Origin: Bacteroidota bacterium
GTDB taxonomy: Bacteria > Bacteroidota > Bacteroidia > Chitinophagales > JADIYW01
Direction of reading: 5' to 3'
Length of the DNA stretch: 55,009 nt
NCBI GenBank assembly: GCA_020436225.1
Contig: JAGQYE010000034.1
Coordinates: forward strand, 1 to 55,009
Both the position numbers and the translations under genes were made by a program. The stretch's first letter is position 1. The number at the start of each line of letters is the position of its first letter. Shown here piece by piece: positions 43,207-52,343 of the stretch. The notes under the pieces are model-generated. The model had not been told where the DNA came from and did no database searches. It worked only from the letters and a program-made list of their open reading frames with translations.

Positions 43207-44463
43207 ATGACAAAATCTCTGCCTACAACGAAAGGCATCCTACAAGCCAAAAATCATTTAGAAGGAATCAGCGAAATAACGCCTTTAAAATTAAACCAAT
43301 CTTTATCTGATGCGATTGATGCCAATGTTTATTTGAAAAGAGAAGATTTACAAATCGTGCGCTCGTATAAAATCAGAGGTGCATATAATTTTATTTCTCA
43401 ACTTACAGCTTCAGAAAAAAAGAAAGGTGTTGTATGTGCTTCAGCAGGAAACCACGCACAAGGCTTTGCCTATTCTTGTCATTTATTAAAAATAAAAGGC
43501 ACAGTGTTTATGCCGGCACCAACGCCACGACAAAAGGTTGAAGCCGTTCATCGGGTTGGTAAAGAATATGTCAATATTGTTTTGTCCGGCGATACGTATG
43601 ACGATGCTAAAAGTGCAGCACTGCGCTATATCGAACAACATAATAAAATATTTGTTCCGCCATTCGACCATAAACTGATTATCGAAGGGCAAGGTACAGT
43701 TGGTATCGAAATCTTAAACCAAATCGGGAAAAAGAAAATCGACTATTTATTTGTGCCTATTGGAGGAGGTGGACTTTGTGCCGGGTTAATAACCTATTTC
43801 AAAGAATTTTCTCCACAAACAAAAATTATTGGTGTCGAGCCAATGGGTGCTCCATCTATGAAAGAATCTATTGCAAAAAATAAAATTACCACTCTTCAAA
43901 AAATCGACAACTTTGTAGATGGCGCTGCCGTAAAACAAGTGGGTCATCTTCCGTTTGAAGTTTGTAAATCCTATTTGGAAGATATTGTGTTGATTCCTGA
44001 AGGAAGAGTTTGCACTAAAATTATGCAGATGTATAATTCTGATGCAATTGTTTTAGAACCGGCTGGCGCATTAAGTATTGCCGCTTTAGATTATTACAAA
44101 GAAAAAATAAAAGGCAAAAACGTAGTTTGTGTAATAAGTGGAGGAAATAACGACATAGAACGAATGCCGGATATTAAAGAACGTTCGCTTATTTTTGAAG
44201 GATTAAAACACTTCTTTATAATCAAATTTCCTCAACGTGCAGGTGCTTTAAAACAATTTGTATCTAAAGTATTATCAGCCAACGAAGATATAACCTTGTT
44301 TGAATACACCAAGAAAAATAGTAAAGAAAGCGGACCGGCATTGGTTGGAATCGAATTAAAGCAAAAAGAAGATTACGAATTGCTTATCAAACGAATGAAA
44401 AAATATAAAGTAGATTATGTGCCTTTGAATGATAATCCTATGCTATTCAATTTCTTGATTTGA
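43207..44463 (+). CDS. ilvA: Threonine dehydratase (threonine ammonia-lyase)
   Basis: The PLP enzyme converts threonine to 2-oxobutanoate, the first step of isoleucine synthesis. The 418-residue length is that of IlvA with one ACT-like regulatory domain. The Schiff-base Lys is K55 in VRSYKIRGAYNF. CASAGNHAQGFA and VPIGGGGLCAG are the serine/threonine dehydratase loops that hold PLP. The last 90 residues (FIIKFPQRAGALKQFVSKVLS and onward) form the ACT-like domain, so isoleucine feedback is possible. TAATTTCG (43195-43202), one mismatch from the -7 consensus, ends 4 nt before the ATG. No other ilv/leu genes are adjacent. Confidence 0.93.
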   Translation: MTKSLPTTKGILQAKNHLEGISEITPLKLNQSLSDAIDANVYLKREDLQIVRSYKIRGAYNFISQLTASEKKKGVVCASAGNHAQGFAYSCHLLKIKGTVFMPAPTPRQKVEAVHRVGKEYVNIVLSGDTYDDAKSAALRYIEQHNKIFVPPFDHKLIIEGQGTVGIEILNQIGKKKIDYLFVPIGGGGLCAGLITYFKEFSPQTKIIGVEPMGAPSMKESIAKNKITTLQKIDNFVDGAAVKQVGHLPFEVCKSYLEDIVLIPEGRVCTKIMQMYNSDAIVLEPAGALSIAALDYYKEKIKGKNVVCVISGGNNDIERMPDIKERSLIFEGLKHFFIIKFPQRAGALKQFVSKVLSANEDITLFEYTKKNSKESGPALVGIELKQKEDYELLIKRMKKYKVDYVPLNDNPMLFNFLI

Positions 44464-44492
44464 TTTTAGTTGCCTTTCTATAAATTATTAAT

Positions 44493-44555
44493 ATGTATTT
44501 TCAATTTTGATGTTTATTTTTAGGTATGTATTTTGATATGATTTCTAAAATACAT
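44493..44555. repeat. Three copies of ATGTATTTT, two direct and one inverted
   Basis: ATGTATTTT occurs at 44493-44501 and 44526-44534, and its exact complement AAAATACAT at 44547-44555. The last two form a perfect 9-bp hairpin with a 12-nt loop. The array ends 22 nt before a secreted-protein gene and could be an operator or an RNA structure. Confidence 0.45.
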
Positions 44556-44575
44556 GCAACTTTAATCCAGATACC

Positions 44576-45451
44576 ATGAAGCAAAACATATTAGTAGTTT
44601 TATTTTTTTGTATTCCATTTCGCATTTTTGCAACCGAATTCAACGTAATTTCTTCCATTGGAGTGCAAACGGATTATCTCCTTGAAGGCACTAAAGGAAT
44701 TCAAATAAGTTACCAATATAATTTCTCTGACTTTAGTAATAAAAGCAATAATGACACCATCTTAAAAGATTGTTCGTTTACTATCCGCACCATGTTGTAT
44801 GTAGATTCAGAACCAATAAAAATAGCAGAAGGTTATCAGGCAGTAGGCAATGAATCAAATGAAATTACATATAATTTAAAGTTGAGTAGTGTCGATATTG
44901 AACCTTTAGGTTCAAATCAAACTGTAACTCAATTTATTCCGTATGCAGCACTACAATTACCCAAAGGAAAACATACTATCAAAATAAAATCTGAATTGAG
45001 TGGAAAAGATGCTTTAGGCGTTTTTCATCAACAAAAAGAAGAAAAAGACAACATTATATTTGAAAAACCGGAAACATATTTATTCACTTTAAATATTGAT
45101 TATATCGAGGTGAATGAATTAAATACAGCTGGTCAAGCTTGGGATTTTGCCATTTTCAATACATCGGCGCCCGACGTAACGGTTAATGTAGAAGTAGGAA
45201 ATACAAGTGTTTTTAAAGCAAATGTCAACGACACTTATATGTTTTCTGTAGGTCCAAAATCCAGAAATATCCAATTCGTAATTTCTAAAAATGATAAAGT
45301 AGTTTTCCGAATTTACGACGCCGATATTATGTTTAATGATTTTATTGCAAAATGGATTTTTTCCACCAATAAAATGCCTGGTGTTGTGTACACCTACAAA
45401 AAACCAAGCGGTAATATAAAATCATGTTTCTTGTCGTTTAAGTATGAATAG
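44576..45451 (+). CDS. Hypothetical secreted protein
   Basis: The 291-residue protein has a Sec signal peptide (QNILVVLFFCIPFRIFATEF). The mature part is mainly beta: an N-terminal domain (SYQYNFSDFSNKS through KHTIKIKSELSGKD) and a C-terminal domain from about 185 (LNTAGQAWDFAIFNTSAPDVTVNVEVGNTSVFKANV, then KNDKVVFRIYDADIMFNDFIAKWIF). The latter resembles a C2-like strand pattern, with Asp residues (YDADIMFND) that might bind calcium. That is a guess. I recognise no family. Neighbouring genes are metabolic and unrelated. Confidence 0.68.
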   Translation: MKQNILVVLFFCIPFRIFATEFNVISSIGVQTDYLLEGTKGIQISYQYNFSDFSNKSNNDTILKDCSFTIRTMLYVDSEPIKIAEGYQAVGNESNEITYNLKLSSVDIEPLGSNQTVTQFIPYAALQLPKGKHTIKIKSELSGKDALGVFHQQKEEKDNIIFEKPETYLFTLNIDYIEVNELNTAGQAWDFAIFNTSAPDVTVNVEVGNTSVFKANVNDTYMFSVGPKSRNIQFVISKNDKVVFRIYDADIMFNDFIAKWIFSTNKMPGVVYTYKKPSGNIKSCFLSFKYE

Positions 45452-45606
45452 CCCAGCATTTCTGTCGTATAAATGAATCTCAATTAAATATTGGTTTAAT
45501 TTTTTATTAAACATCTCTTCTTCCACCACTTCTGACAAACTTTGTGTAGTATAATATAGTATCTTTAGTCGCTTCAATCTTACCATTTCAAGTTTAATAT
45601 TTATAG

Positions 45607-46815
45607 ATGAAAGACTATTCTGCAGAATCCTTGGCGTTACACGAGAAATTGAGAGGCAAAATCGAAGTTACTTTAAAAACGCCATTAGAGTCAAAAAATG
45701 ATTTGACCTTGTGTTACTCACCAGGTGTTGCAGAACCGGTGCGTCAAATAGCCAACGATGAAGAGAAAGTTTGGGATTTAACTATAAAAGGAAGTACAGT
45801 TGCTGTAGTTACCGATGGTTCGGCCATTCTTGGATTGGGTAATCTCGGACCGGAAGCAGCCATTCCTGTAATGGAAGGCAAAGCCATGTTATTCAAGAAA
45901 TTTGCTAATGTCGATGCATTTCCTATTTGCTTAAACACTCAAAATACAGAAGAAATTATTCAAACTATCCGAAATATTGCGCCGGTTTTCGGTGGTATTA
46001 ATTTGGAAGATATTTCATCGCCAAGATGTTTTGAAATTGAAGAACGCTTACAAACATTGGGCATTCCGGTTTTCCACGATGACCAACATGGAACGGCAAT
46101 TGTAGTATTGGCAGGCATAGTAAATGCTTGTAAATTGCTCGGCAAAAAAATTGAAGAATTAAACGTTGTCATAAATGGCGCCGGAGCTGCAGGATTGGCA
46201 ATTACCAAATTGCTCATATGCAATGAAGTGGACGCTGAGGTTTGTACGCCGGTAAAACAAATTATCATGTGCGATTCAAAAGGAATTATTCACAGAGATA
46301 GATCGGATTTGAATGATTTTAAACGAGAGATATTAAAATATACCAACCCAAATAATACAAAAGGAACCTTAAAAACGGCTTTGAAAGGTGCAGATGTATT
46401 TATTGGCGTGAGTCAAGCTAACCAGCTTACAACGGAAGATGTGATGACGATGAATAGTCAACCCATCATCTTCCCGTTAGCCAACCCAATTCCTGAAATT
46501 GCACCTGAAAATGCTTATAAAGGTGGTGCTGGTGTGGTTGGAACAGGCAGAAGCGATATCCCAAATCAAATCAATAATGTATTAGCATTTCCGGGCATTT
46601 TTAAAGGTGCATTAGCCATTCGTGCCAGAAAAATTACACCACGAATGAAGGTTGCTGCAGCTTATGCTATTGCAAATTGTGTTACTGATTTACATCGCGA
46701 TAATATCATTCCTTCAACCTTAGATTTAGAAGTGGCCAATAAAGTTGCCGAAGCTGTAAAGGTAGCTTATCAAGAAGATATGCGTAAAATGGAAACACCC
46801 AAACACGCACTCTAA
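45607..46815 (+). CDS. NAD(P)-dependent malic enzyme, short form
   Basis: The enzyme oxidatively decarboxylates malate to pyruvate. The 402-residue chain is the short bacterial type, without the phosphotransacetylase domain of MaeB fusions. [65 protein letters not shown] and [13 protein letters not shown] are the catalytic and metal-binding blocks. [17 protein letters not shown] is the dinucleotide-binding loop. NAD versus NADP preference is not obvious. TATCTTTA, about 40 nt upstream, is a one-mismatch -7 element. It stands alone. Confidence 0.94.
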   Translation: MKDYSAESLALHEKLRGKIEVTLKTPLESKNDLTLCYSPGVAEPVRQIANDEEKVWDLTIKGSTVAVVTDGSAILGLGNLGPEAAIPVMEGKAMLFKKFANVDAFPICLNTQNTEEIIQTIRNIAPVFGGINLEDISSPRCFEIEERLQTLGIPVFHDDQHGTAIVVLAGIVNACKLLGKKIEELNVVINGAGAAGLAITKLLICNEVDAEVCTPVKQIIMCDSKGIIHRDRSDLNDFKREILKYTNPNNTKGTLKTALKGADVFIGVSQANQLTTEDVMTMNSQPIIFPLANPIPEIAPENAYKGGAGVVGTGRSDIPNQINNVLAFPGIFKGALAIRARKITPRMKVAAAYAIANCVTDLHRDNIIPSTLDLEVANKVAEAVKVAYQEDMRKMETPKHAL

Positions 46816-46922
46816 TTCCGATAATAATTTAAAAATGTCAACTTTCATTTTTTAATAATAATCTTTCCACAAGATTTGCCGTTGCTTAATATTCTAAATT
46901 TCGTTCAGTCAAAAACAAAGCG

Positions 46923-46930
46923 TATTTTTG
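46923..46930 (+). promoter_or_regulatory. -7 element of the PurF-like gene
   Basis: TATTTTTG matches TAnnTTTG exactly and ends 26 nt before the ATG at 46957. Confidence 0.55.
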
Positions 46931-46956
46931 CACATACCAATTTTCCCGAATAGGAA

Positions 46957-48852
46957 ATGAGCGATCAAATTAAACATGAATGTGGAATTGCCTTAATAAG
47001 GTTGCTCCAACCTCTGTCATACTACCAAGAAAAATACGGCGACTTGTTTTATGGTCTTAATAAGATGTATCTGCTGATGGAAAAGCAGCATAACAGAGGA
47101 CAAGATGGCGCAGGATTAGCCACCATAAAATTCGATACCAAACCCGGAAATGCTTATTTCGATAGACAAAGAAGTGTAGATAAACAAGCAATTCCTGATA
47201 TTTTTGGAAATATTTTTAGTACAATAAATCAGATTTCTGAACAAAAGAAAAATTTAATTCAAACTGCTGATGATGCAAAAAATCATTTCCCGTTTTTAGG
47301 CGAATTATTGTTAGGTCATCTTCGATATGGCACACACGGTGGAAATGATATGAGTAATTGTCATCCACGTGTTCGTTCTAATAATTGGAAAACCAGAACC
47401 TTAATAGTTGCAGGCAACTTCAATATGACAAATGTTGATGAGTTGTTTGATAGATTAGTAAGTTTAGGTCAGTTTCCACGCGAAATGTCGGATACCATAA
47501 CTGTTTTGGAAAAAATTGGACATTTTTTGGATGTAGAAAATCAACGTCTATTTAAAAAGTACAAAAATTCAGGTTTATCTAACGAAGAAATTACACCTTT
47601 AATTGCAAAAGAATTAGATGTAGCCGGCGTAATAAGAAATGCAGCTGATGATTTTGATGGAGGCTACGTGATGGCAGGTTTGATGGGGCATGGCGATGCT
47701 TTTGTAATGCGAGACCCAAACGGCATTCGTCCTGCCTATTTTTATAAAGATGATGAAGTTGTGGTGGTAGCTTCAGAGCGCCCTGCAATTCAAACAGCAT
47801 TTAATGTACATCGCGAAAAAATACAAGAATTAAAACCCGGAAATGCGATAATTATAAAAAAAGATGGAAGTGTTGGTGAAGTAGAATGTGTAAAACCTTT
47901 AGAGCGAAAAGCATGTAGCTTTGAGCGCATTTATTTTTCAAGAGGCAGCGATTTTGAAATCTATCAAGAAAGAAAAATGTTGGGGAAATTGCTTGTTCCC
48001 AAAGTGTTAGATGCCATTAATTACGATTTAGAAAATACAGTATTTTCCTATATTCCGAATACTGCCGAAGTGGCTTTTTTAGGATTGACTGAGGAAATTC
48101 AAAAAAATCACATCCAACATAATTTACAACTTTTTCATGAAGGAAAATTAGCTTCTGTGGAGGAATTGGAAACGCAACTTTCGATAATGCCTCGCATAGA
48201 AAAAATGGCTATCAAAGATGTAAAAATGCGCACGTTTATTACGGAAGATAAATCCAGAAATGATTTGGTGCACCATGTTTATGATGTTACGTATGGTATT
48301 GTCAGAAATCATGAAGATACTGTTGTTGTTTTAGATGATTCAATTGTAAGAGGAACGACATTGAAAGAAAGTATTTTAACTATGTTGGATAGGTTATTGC
48401 CTAAAAAAATAATTGTTGTTTCTTCAGCACCTCAGATTCGTTATCCGGATTGTTATGGAATTGACATGAGCAAAATGGGTAGCTTTGTGGCTTTTCAGGC
48501 AGCCGTCCGATTATGGAAAATTAGAGATACTAATTTCTTGAATAATTTGTATTCCAGATGTAAGGAAGAACTTCTAAAGCCTGCAGCAGAAATGCAAAAC
48601 TTGGTAAAAGAAGTTTATGCACCATTTACTGACGTTGAAATATCAAATGAGATTGCCAATATTGTAAAACCCAATCATATTTTTTCTAATGTGCAAGTAA
48701 TATATCAAACTATTGAGAACCTGCATCAGGCTTGTCCAAAGAATTTAGGTGATTGGTATTTTACAGGAAATTATCCAACACCGGGCGGCAACAGAGTGGC
48801 ATTAAAAGCATTTGTCAATTTTATGGAAGGAAAAAATGTTAGAGCATATTAA
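46957..48852 (+). CDS. Long PurF-like amidophosphoribosyltransferase family protein
   Basis: The 631-residue protein joins an N-terminal class II glutamine amidotransferase domain to a C-terminal phosphoribosyltransferase domain, the PurF layout that makes phosphoribosylamine from PRPP and glutamine. The likely nucleophile is Cys9 in HECGIALIRL, exposed after removal of an 8-residue propeptide. HNRGQDGAGLA, HLRYGTHGG and DPNGIRPAYFYKDDEVVVASE-like segments are glutaminase blocks. VVVLDDSIVRGTT, about residues 455-467, is the PRPP motif. It is about 150 residues longer than ordinary PurF, with inserts after the nucleophile region and at the C-terminus. Bacteroidota often encode both forms, so this could be a paralogue with a different role. 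Confidence 0.82.
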   Translation: MSDQIKHECGIALIRLLQPLSYYQEKYGDLFYGLNKMYLLMEKQHNRGQDGAGLATIKFDTKPGNAYFDRQRSVDKQAIPDIFGNIFSTINQISEQKKNLIQTADDAKNHFPFLGELLLGHLRYGTHGGNDMSNCHPRVRSNNWKTRTLIVAGNFNMTNVDELFDRLVSLGQFPREMSDTITVLEKIGHFLDVENQRLFKKYKNSGLSNEEITPLIAKELDVAGVIRNAADDFDGGYVMAGLMGHGDAFVMRDPNGIRPAYFYKDDEVVVVASERPAIQTAFNVHREKIQELKPGNAIIIKKDGSVGEVECVKPLERKACSFERIYFSRGSDFEIYQERKMLGKLLVPKVLDAINYDLENTVFSYIPNTAEVAFLGLTEEIQKNHIQHNLQLFHEGKLASVEELETQLSIMPRIEKMAIKDVKMRTFITEDKSRNDLVHHVYDVTYGIVRNHEDTVVVLDDSIVRGTTLKESILTMLDRLLPKKIIVVSSAPQIRYPDCYGIDMSKMGSFVAFQAAVRLWKIRDTNFLNNLYSRCKEELLKPAAEMQNLVKEVYAPFTDVEISNEIANIVKPNHIFSNVQVIYQTIENLHQACPKNLGDWYFTGNYPTPGGNRVALKAFVNFMEGKNVRAY

Positions 48853-48949
48853 TTAACTTGTGCTACTAATTTTTTTAGTATATATTTGTAGTGAAGTCGT
48901 AAACAAAAGCCATTTTATTTCAATATTTAATTAGAAAATAAAAACCTAA

Positions 48950-49396
48950 ATGAAGTTATTTCTTTCGATTTTCTTGTCGGTTTTGTTTGGCTCAAAACTA
49001 CAAGCAGCAGCCTTATATCATAAAGATGGTATTATATTATCACATATATTAATACAAGAAAAAAAAGTGAATGTGCCTTCACTAAACGAAGATGTTATAA
49101 TTTGGAAGAGCACTTTTGAATTGATGAATAACAGCAACAAATCAATTGCAATTCGGATTCCATGTTATTTATATTATGCGTATGCCTACTTAAATCCGAT
49201 GGAAATATCTATTGTTCAGAAATATGTATCTGATTATAAGTTATCTTCTATTTATAAAAATTATGTGGTAGAGAAACCTCAAATGCTTGCTGCCAAAAAA
49301 AGTATTATCAGTGAAAAATACTTCGCAACATTAGATAATGTTGATTTGAATTCTGCCATTATGAATTGGAATTTCCAATTTTCCTTTTGGCATTAA
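48950..49396 (+). CDS. Hypothetical secreted protein
   Basis: The 148-residue protein has a Sec signal peptide (MKLFLSIFLSVLFGSKLQA). The mature part has strand-rich stretches (VIIWKSTFELMNNSNKSIAIRIPCYLYYAY) and one cysteine, with no recognisable domain. TATATTTG, an exact TAnnTTTG match at about 48880, lies some 60 nt upstream and supports independent expression. It ends 2 nt before the convergent panB stop. Confidence 0.6.
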   Translation: MKLFLSIFLSVLFGSKLQAAALYHKDGIILSHILIQEKKVNVPSLNEDVIIWKSTFELMNNSNKSIAIRIPCYLYYAYAYLNPMEISIVQKYVSDYKLSSIYKNYVVEKPQMLAAKKSIISEKYFATLDNVDLNSAIMNWNFQFSFWH

Positions 49397-49398
49397 AT

Positions 49399-50217
49399 TT
49401 AATATTGCTCTTTTTCGTTTGGAAAATCTTTGTTTTTAATATCAGCAATATATTGTTGCGTTGCATTTTTTATATCATCGTATAAATTCAAATAACGACG
49501 CAAAAATCTTGGTTTAAATTCGTATGTAAGCCCAAGCATATCGTGCATAACCAATACTTGACCATCTACGTGCATACCTGCGCCAATGCCAATAACAGGA
49601 ATAGATAAGTTTTCAGCAACTTGTTTGGCTAATGCAGCCGGAATTTTTTCCAACACTAAAGCAAAACAACCAATGCTTTCTAAATATTTGGCATCTTGAA
49701 TTAAACGTTCTGCTTCTTCATCTTCTTTCGCACGCACAGTATAAGTTCCGAATTTATAAATGGATTGTGGTGTTAATCCTAAATGTCCCATAACCGGAAT
49801 GCCAGCTGTTAAAATTCTGATAATTGATTCGCCGACTTCTTGTCCACCTTCCAACTTTACACCATGTCCGCCCGTTTCTTTCATTACACGAATGGCTGCA
49901 TTTAATGCTTCTCTCGAATTTCCTTGATAAGAACCAAAAGGTAAATCAACCACTACAAAACAACGCTTGATGGCTCGAACTACACATTGAGCATGATAAA
50001 TCATTTGGTCTAATGTAATCGGCAAAGTTGTTTCGTGTCCTGCCATCACATTCGATGCCGAATCACCAACCAACAAAATATCAATGCCGGCATCATCTAA
50101 AATTTTAGCCATCGAAAAATCGTACGCCGTTAGCATAGAAATTTTCTCACCGCGATCTTTCATTTCGCGCAACTTTTGTGTTGTTACTCTTTTTATTTCA
50201 GCTTGTGCACTCGACAT
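49399..50217 (-). CDS. panB: 3-methyl-2-oxobutanoate hydroxymethyltransferase
   Basis: PanB makes ketopantoate from 2-oxoisovalerate and methylene-tetrahydrofolate, the first committed step of pantothenate (coenzyme A) synthesis. The 272-residue length is standard. [69 protein letters not shown] and [21 protein letters not shown] are the conserved blocks. The metal ligands are Asp in LLVGDS and Asp in VVDLPFG, and the catalytic Glu is in LVLEKIP. No panC or panD is adjacent. It is divergent from the 2OG oxygenase gene. Confidence 0.96.
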   Translation of the reverse strand: MSSAQAEIKRVTTQKLREMKDRGEKISMLTAYDFSMAKILDDAGIDILLVGDSASNVMAGHETTLPITLDQMIYHAQCVVRAIKRCFVVVDLPFGSYQGNSREALNAAIRVMKETGGHGVKLEGGQEVGESIIRILTAGIPVMGHLGLTPQSIYKFGTYTVRAKEDEEAERLIQDAKYLESIGCFALVLEKIPAALAKQVAENLSIPVIGIGAGMHVDGQVLVMHDMLGLTYEFKPRFLRRYLNLYDDIKNATQQYIADIKNKDFPNEKEQY

Positions 50218-50317
50218 ATTCTTAATTTTAAATGAAAAAATTGCAAGATTTGATGCTTGGTAAAATTACAGCTTTTTCACATAATTCAGAATTAATAATA
50301 AATAAAGCACTTTTGTG

Positions 50318-50325
50318 TACTTTTG
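50318..50325 (+). promoter_or_regulatory. -7 element of the 2OG-Fe(II) oxygenase gene
   Basis: TACTTTTG matches TAnnTTTG exactly and ends 19 nt before the ATG at 50345. Confidence 0.55.
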
Positions 50326-50344
50326 CTGGAAATACTTTTAGAGT

Positions 50345-51181
50345 ATGAATTTTCTGAATAATAAAACAATAGAAGAATTGATTGCGTTTGGAAAAGCCAA
50401 CAATGCTGCATATATGCAAGCTCAACCTTTTCCTAATGCTTATTTTGATGATTTCTTTAATCCCGAAATGTTGCGAGAAGTGTTGGCAGAATTTCCTGAA
50501 ATAGGAAAAGATAAATCCGATATAAAATACGAAAATCCCAACGAAATGAAGCTGGCAACCAAAGGCGAATATCGTTTTGGCGAGAAGACAAAAGCTTTTG
50601 TACATTTTTTAAACTCTCAACCATTTTTAGAATTTTTACAACAGCTTACCGGCATCAAAGAAACTTTAATTCCGGATCCTTATTTTGAAGGTGGCGGTTT
50701 TCACGAAATTAAACCCGGCGGTTATTTGAAAATGCATGTCGATTTTCATAAACAAAAACTGACTAATCTCGACAGACGATTAAATATTCTTATTTATTTG
50801 AATGAAGATTGGAAAGAAGAATATGGCGGAAATTTTGAGCTGTGGGAACGTGATATGAGTAAACCGGTCAAGAAAATTTTGCCGATTTTTAATCGCTTGG
50901 CGATGTTTAGTACCACCGATTATTCTTGGCACGGACATCCGGATCCATTAACTTGTCCACCCGACAGAAGTCGCCGTTCTATTGCCTTGTATTATTATAC
51001 CAACGGGCGACCTGACGAAGAAGTAAAAAGCGGTGATGGCAATAAAATTGTAACCACTTTTGCTGCAAGAAAAGGTCAAGATTCGGCGAAGATGAAATAC
51101 TTTAATGGTTTTGTAAATTTTGTTGTTGATTTTTGCCCGCCGATTTTAATTAAACTACTCAAGAAATTTAGAAATACTTAA
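50345..51181 (+). CDS. 2-oxoglutarate/Fe(II)-dependent oxygenase
   Basis: The 278-residue protein has the double-stranded beta-helix iron site of the prolyl-hydroxylase-like 2OG-FeII_Oxy family: His131-x-Asp133 in YLKMHVDFHKQ, a distal His (His196 in YSWHGHP) and an Arg for 2-oxoglutarate in DRSRRSIALYYYTNGRP. NILIYLNEDWKEEYGGNFELW is the typical central strand block. There is no signal peptide. The hydroxylated substrate is unknown. The methyltransferase gene follows after 29 nt, suggesting joint modification of a common product, perhaps a glycan or small molecule. Confidence 0.87.
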   Translation: MNFLNNKTIEELIAFGKANNAAYMQAQPFPNAYFDDFFNPEMLREVLAEFPEIGKDKSDIKYENPNEMKLATKGEYRFGEKTKAFVHFLNSQPFLEFLQQLTGIKETLIPDPYFEGGGFHEIKPGGYLKMHVDFHKQKLTNLDRRLNILIYLNEDWKEEYGGNFELWERDMSKPVKKILPIFNRLAMFSTTDYSWHGHPDPLTCPPDRSRRSIALYYYTNGRPDEEVKSGDGNKIVTTFAARKGQDSAKMKYFNGFVNFVVDFCPPILIKLLKKFRNT

Positions 51182-51210
51182 TTTTCTAATTCAACAACTT
51201 CCTTCAAAAA

Positions 51211-52104
51211 ATGGAAAAAATAGAACATTGTTATTGTTGCCAACATACTGATTTTAACAGTTATCTTGATGTGATAGATAATTATTCAAAAGAAAAATTC
51301 TCTATTCAACAATGTAAAAATTGTCATTTTGTTTTTACCAATCCTCGTCCGGATAGCCGAGAAATTGGCAAATATTATACAGCACCGGATTATTTGTCGC
51401 ATCAAAGTCATACCAAAGGATTAATACAATCTATCTATCGTTATGCTCGAAATTATATGAAGTCGAAGAAGTTGCAACTCATCCAAAAAGCAATGGGTAA
51501 GGAAAATGAATTTTCGTTGTTGGATTATGGTTGCGGCACCGGTGATTTTTTGAGCTATGTGCAACAAAATAAAATAAACGCTTTTGGAGTTGAACCTGAT
51601 GCGCATGCAAGAACTGTGGCTAAGCGAATTAATCAAGTTGAAACCTATTCTGTTGAACAATCTTCAACTATAGAAAACGGAAAATTTGATGTCATTACAC
51701 TTTGGCATGTTTTGGAACATATCCACGATTTGCATCAGCAAATTGGGCAATTTAATGCTTGGCTAAAACCGAAAGGAAAATTGGTAATTGCCGTTCCGAA
51801 CATTGAAAGTTATGATGCTCGATATTATGGAAAATTTTGGGATGCTTTAGATGTGCCGCGCCATATTTATCATTTTTCGCCAGCATGTATTACCAAAATT
51901 ATGGAGCAATATCAATTCAAATTGACCAATACACATCCACTTTTTTTAGATGCTTATTATATTTCGATGCGTAGCGAATGGCATAAAGGAACATCCAAGT
52001 TTTGGGCTTATTTCAAGGCAATTTGGCGTGGATTTTTAAGTAACCAATCAGCAAAAAAATCAGGAAATTATTCCAGCTTGATTTACATTTTTGAGAAGCA
52101 ATAA
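51211..52104 (+). CDS. Class I SAM-dependent methyltransferase with N-terminal zinc ribbon
   Basis: The 297-residue protein starts with a zinc ribbon, C7-x2-C10 and C35-x2-C38, followed by VFTNPRPDSREIGKYY, a combination common in methyltransferases linked to sugar or envelope modification. SAM motif I is LLDYGCGTGDFLSYV (about residues 95-109), then FGVEPD and the post-motif FDVITLWHVLEHIHD. The acceptor is unknown. It probably forms an operon with the 2OG oxygenase gene. A bidirectional terminator shared with tRNA-Gln follows. Confidence 0.87.
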   Translation: MEKIEHCYCCQHTDFNSYLDVIDNYSKEKFSIQQCKNCHFVFTNPRPDSREIGKYYTAPDYLSHQSHTKGLIQSIYRYARNYMKSKKLQLIQKAMGKENEFSLLDYGCGTGDFLSYVQQNKINAFGVEPDAHARTVAKRINQVETYSVEQSSTIENGKFDVITLWHVLEHIHDLHQQIGQFNAWLKPKGKLVIAVPNIESYDARYYGKFWDALDVPRHIYHFSPACITKIMEQYQFKLTNTHPLFLDAYYISMRSEWHKGTSKFWAYFKAIWRGFLSNQSAKKSGNYSSLIYIFEKQ

Positions 52105-52116
52105 AACTTAGGCTTA

Positions 52117-52151
52117 AAAACAAAAAGTCCTGAAAATACATCAGGACTTTT
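52117..52151. terminator. Bidirectional intrinsic terminator (methyltransferase and tRNA-Gln)
   Basis: AAAAGTCCTGA (52123-52133) and TCAGGACTTTT (52141-52151) form a perfect 11-bp stem. T-runs occur on both sides: T4 on the plus strand and a longer T-run on the minus strand after the tRNA, 2 nt from its 3' end. Confidence 0.88.
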
Positions 52152-52152
52152 G

Positions 52153-52223
52153 TTGACCGACAAGGATTCGAACCTCAACTAAAAGCACCAAAAACTTCTG
52201 TGCTACCGTTACACCATCGGTCA
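52153..52223 (-). tRNA. tRNA-Gln, anticodon TTG
   Basis: The minus strand gives a 71-nt cloverleaf. The acceptor stem TGACCGA/TCGGTCA is perfect, the D-arm is GTGTAACGGTAGCAC, and the anticodon stem GAAGT/GCTTT has G-T pairs at both ends around the loop TTTTGGT (anticodon TTG, reading CAA/CAG). The T-loop is TTCGAAT. U1-A72 fits glutamine tRNA identity, but the discriminator is A where E. coli tRNA-Gln has G. CCA is not encoded. Confidence 0.92.
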
Positions 52224-52234
52224 TTTTCGGAGTG

Positions 52235-52242
52235 CAAATTTA
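52235..52242 (-). promoter_or_regulatory. -7 element of tRNA-Gln
   Basis: The minus strand reads TAAATTTG, an exact TAnnTTTG match ending 11 nt before the 5' end of the tRNA. Confidence 0.6.
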
Positions 52243-52343
52243 TGATTTCTTTTTACAATTACGAAACTTTTTTTCTCGAAAATTATTAAAAAAACTTTAT
52301 CTGTAATTTTAAGTTGAACTTGATTTCATTTAATATTGAAAAC

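Noticed and set aside
45495-45520. Hairpin GTTTAA/TTAAAC after the 44576 gene as a terminator
   Set aside because: The stem is only six A+T-rich base pairs and no T-run follows it.
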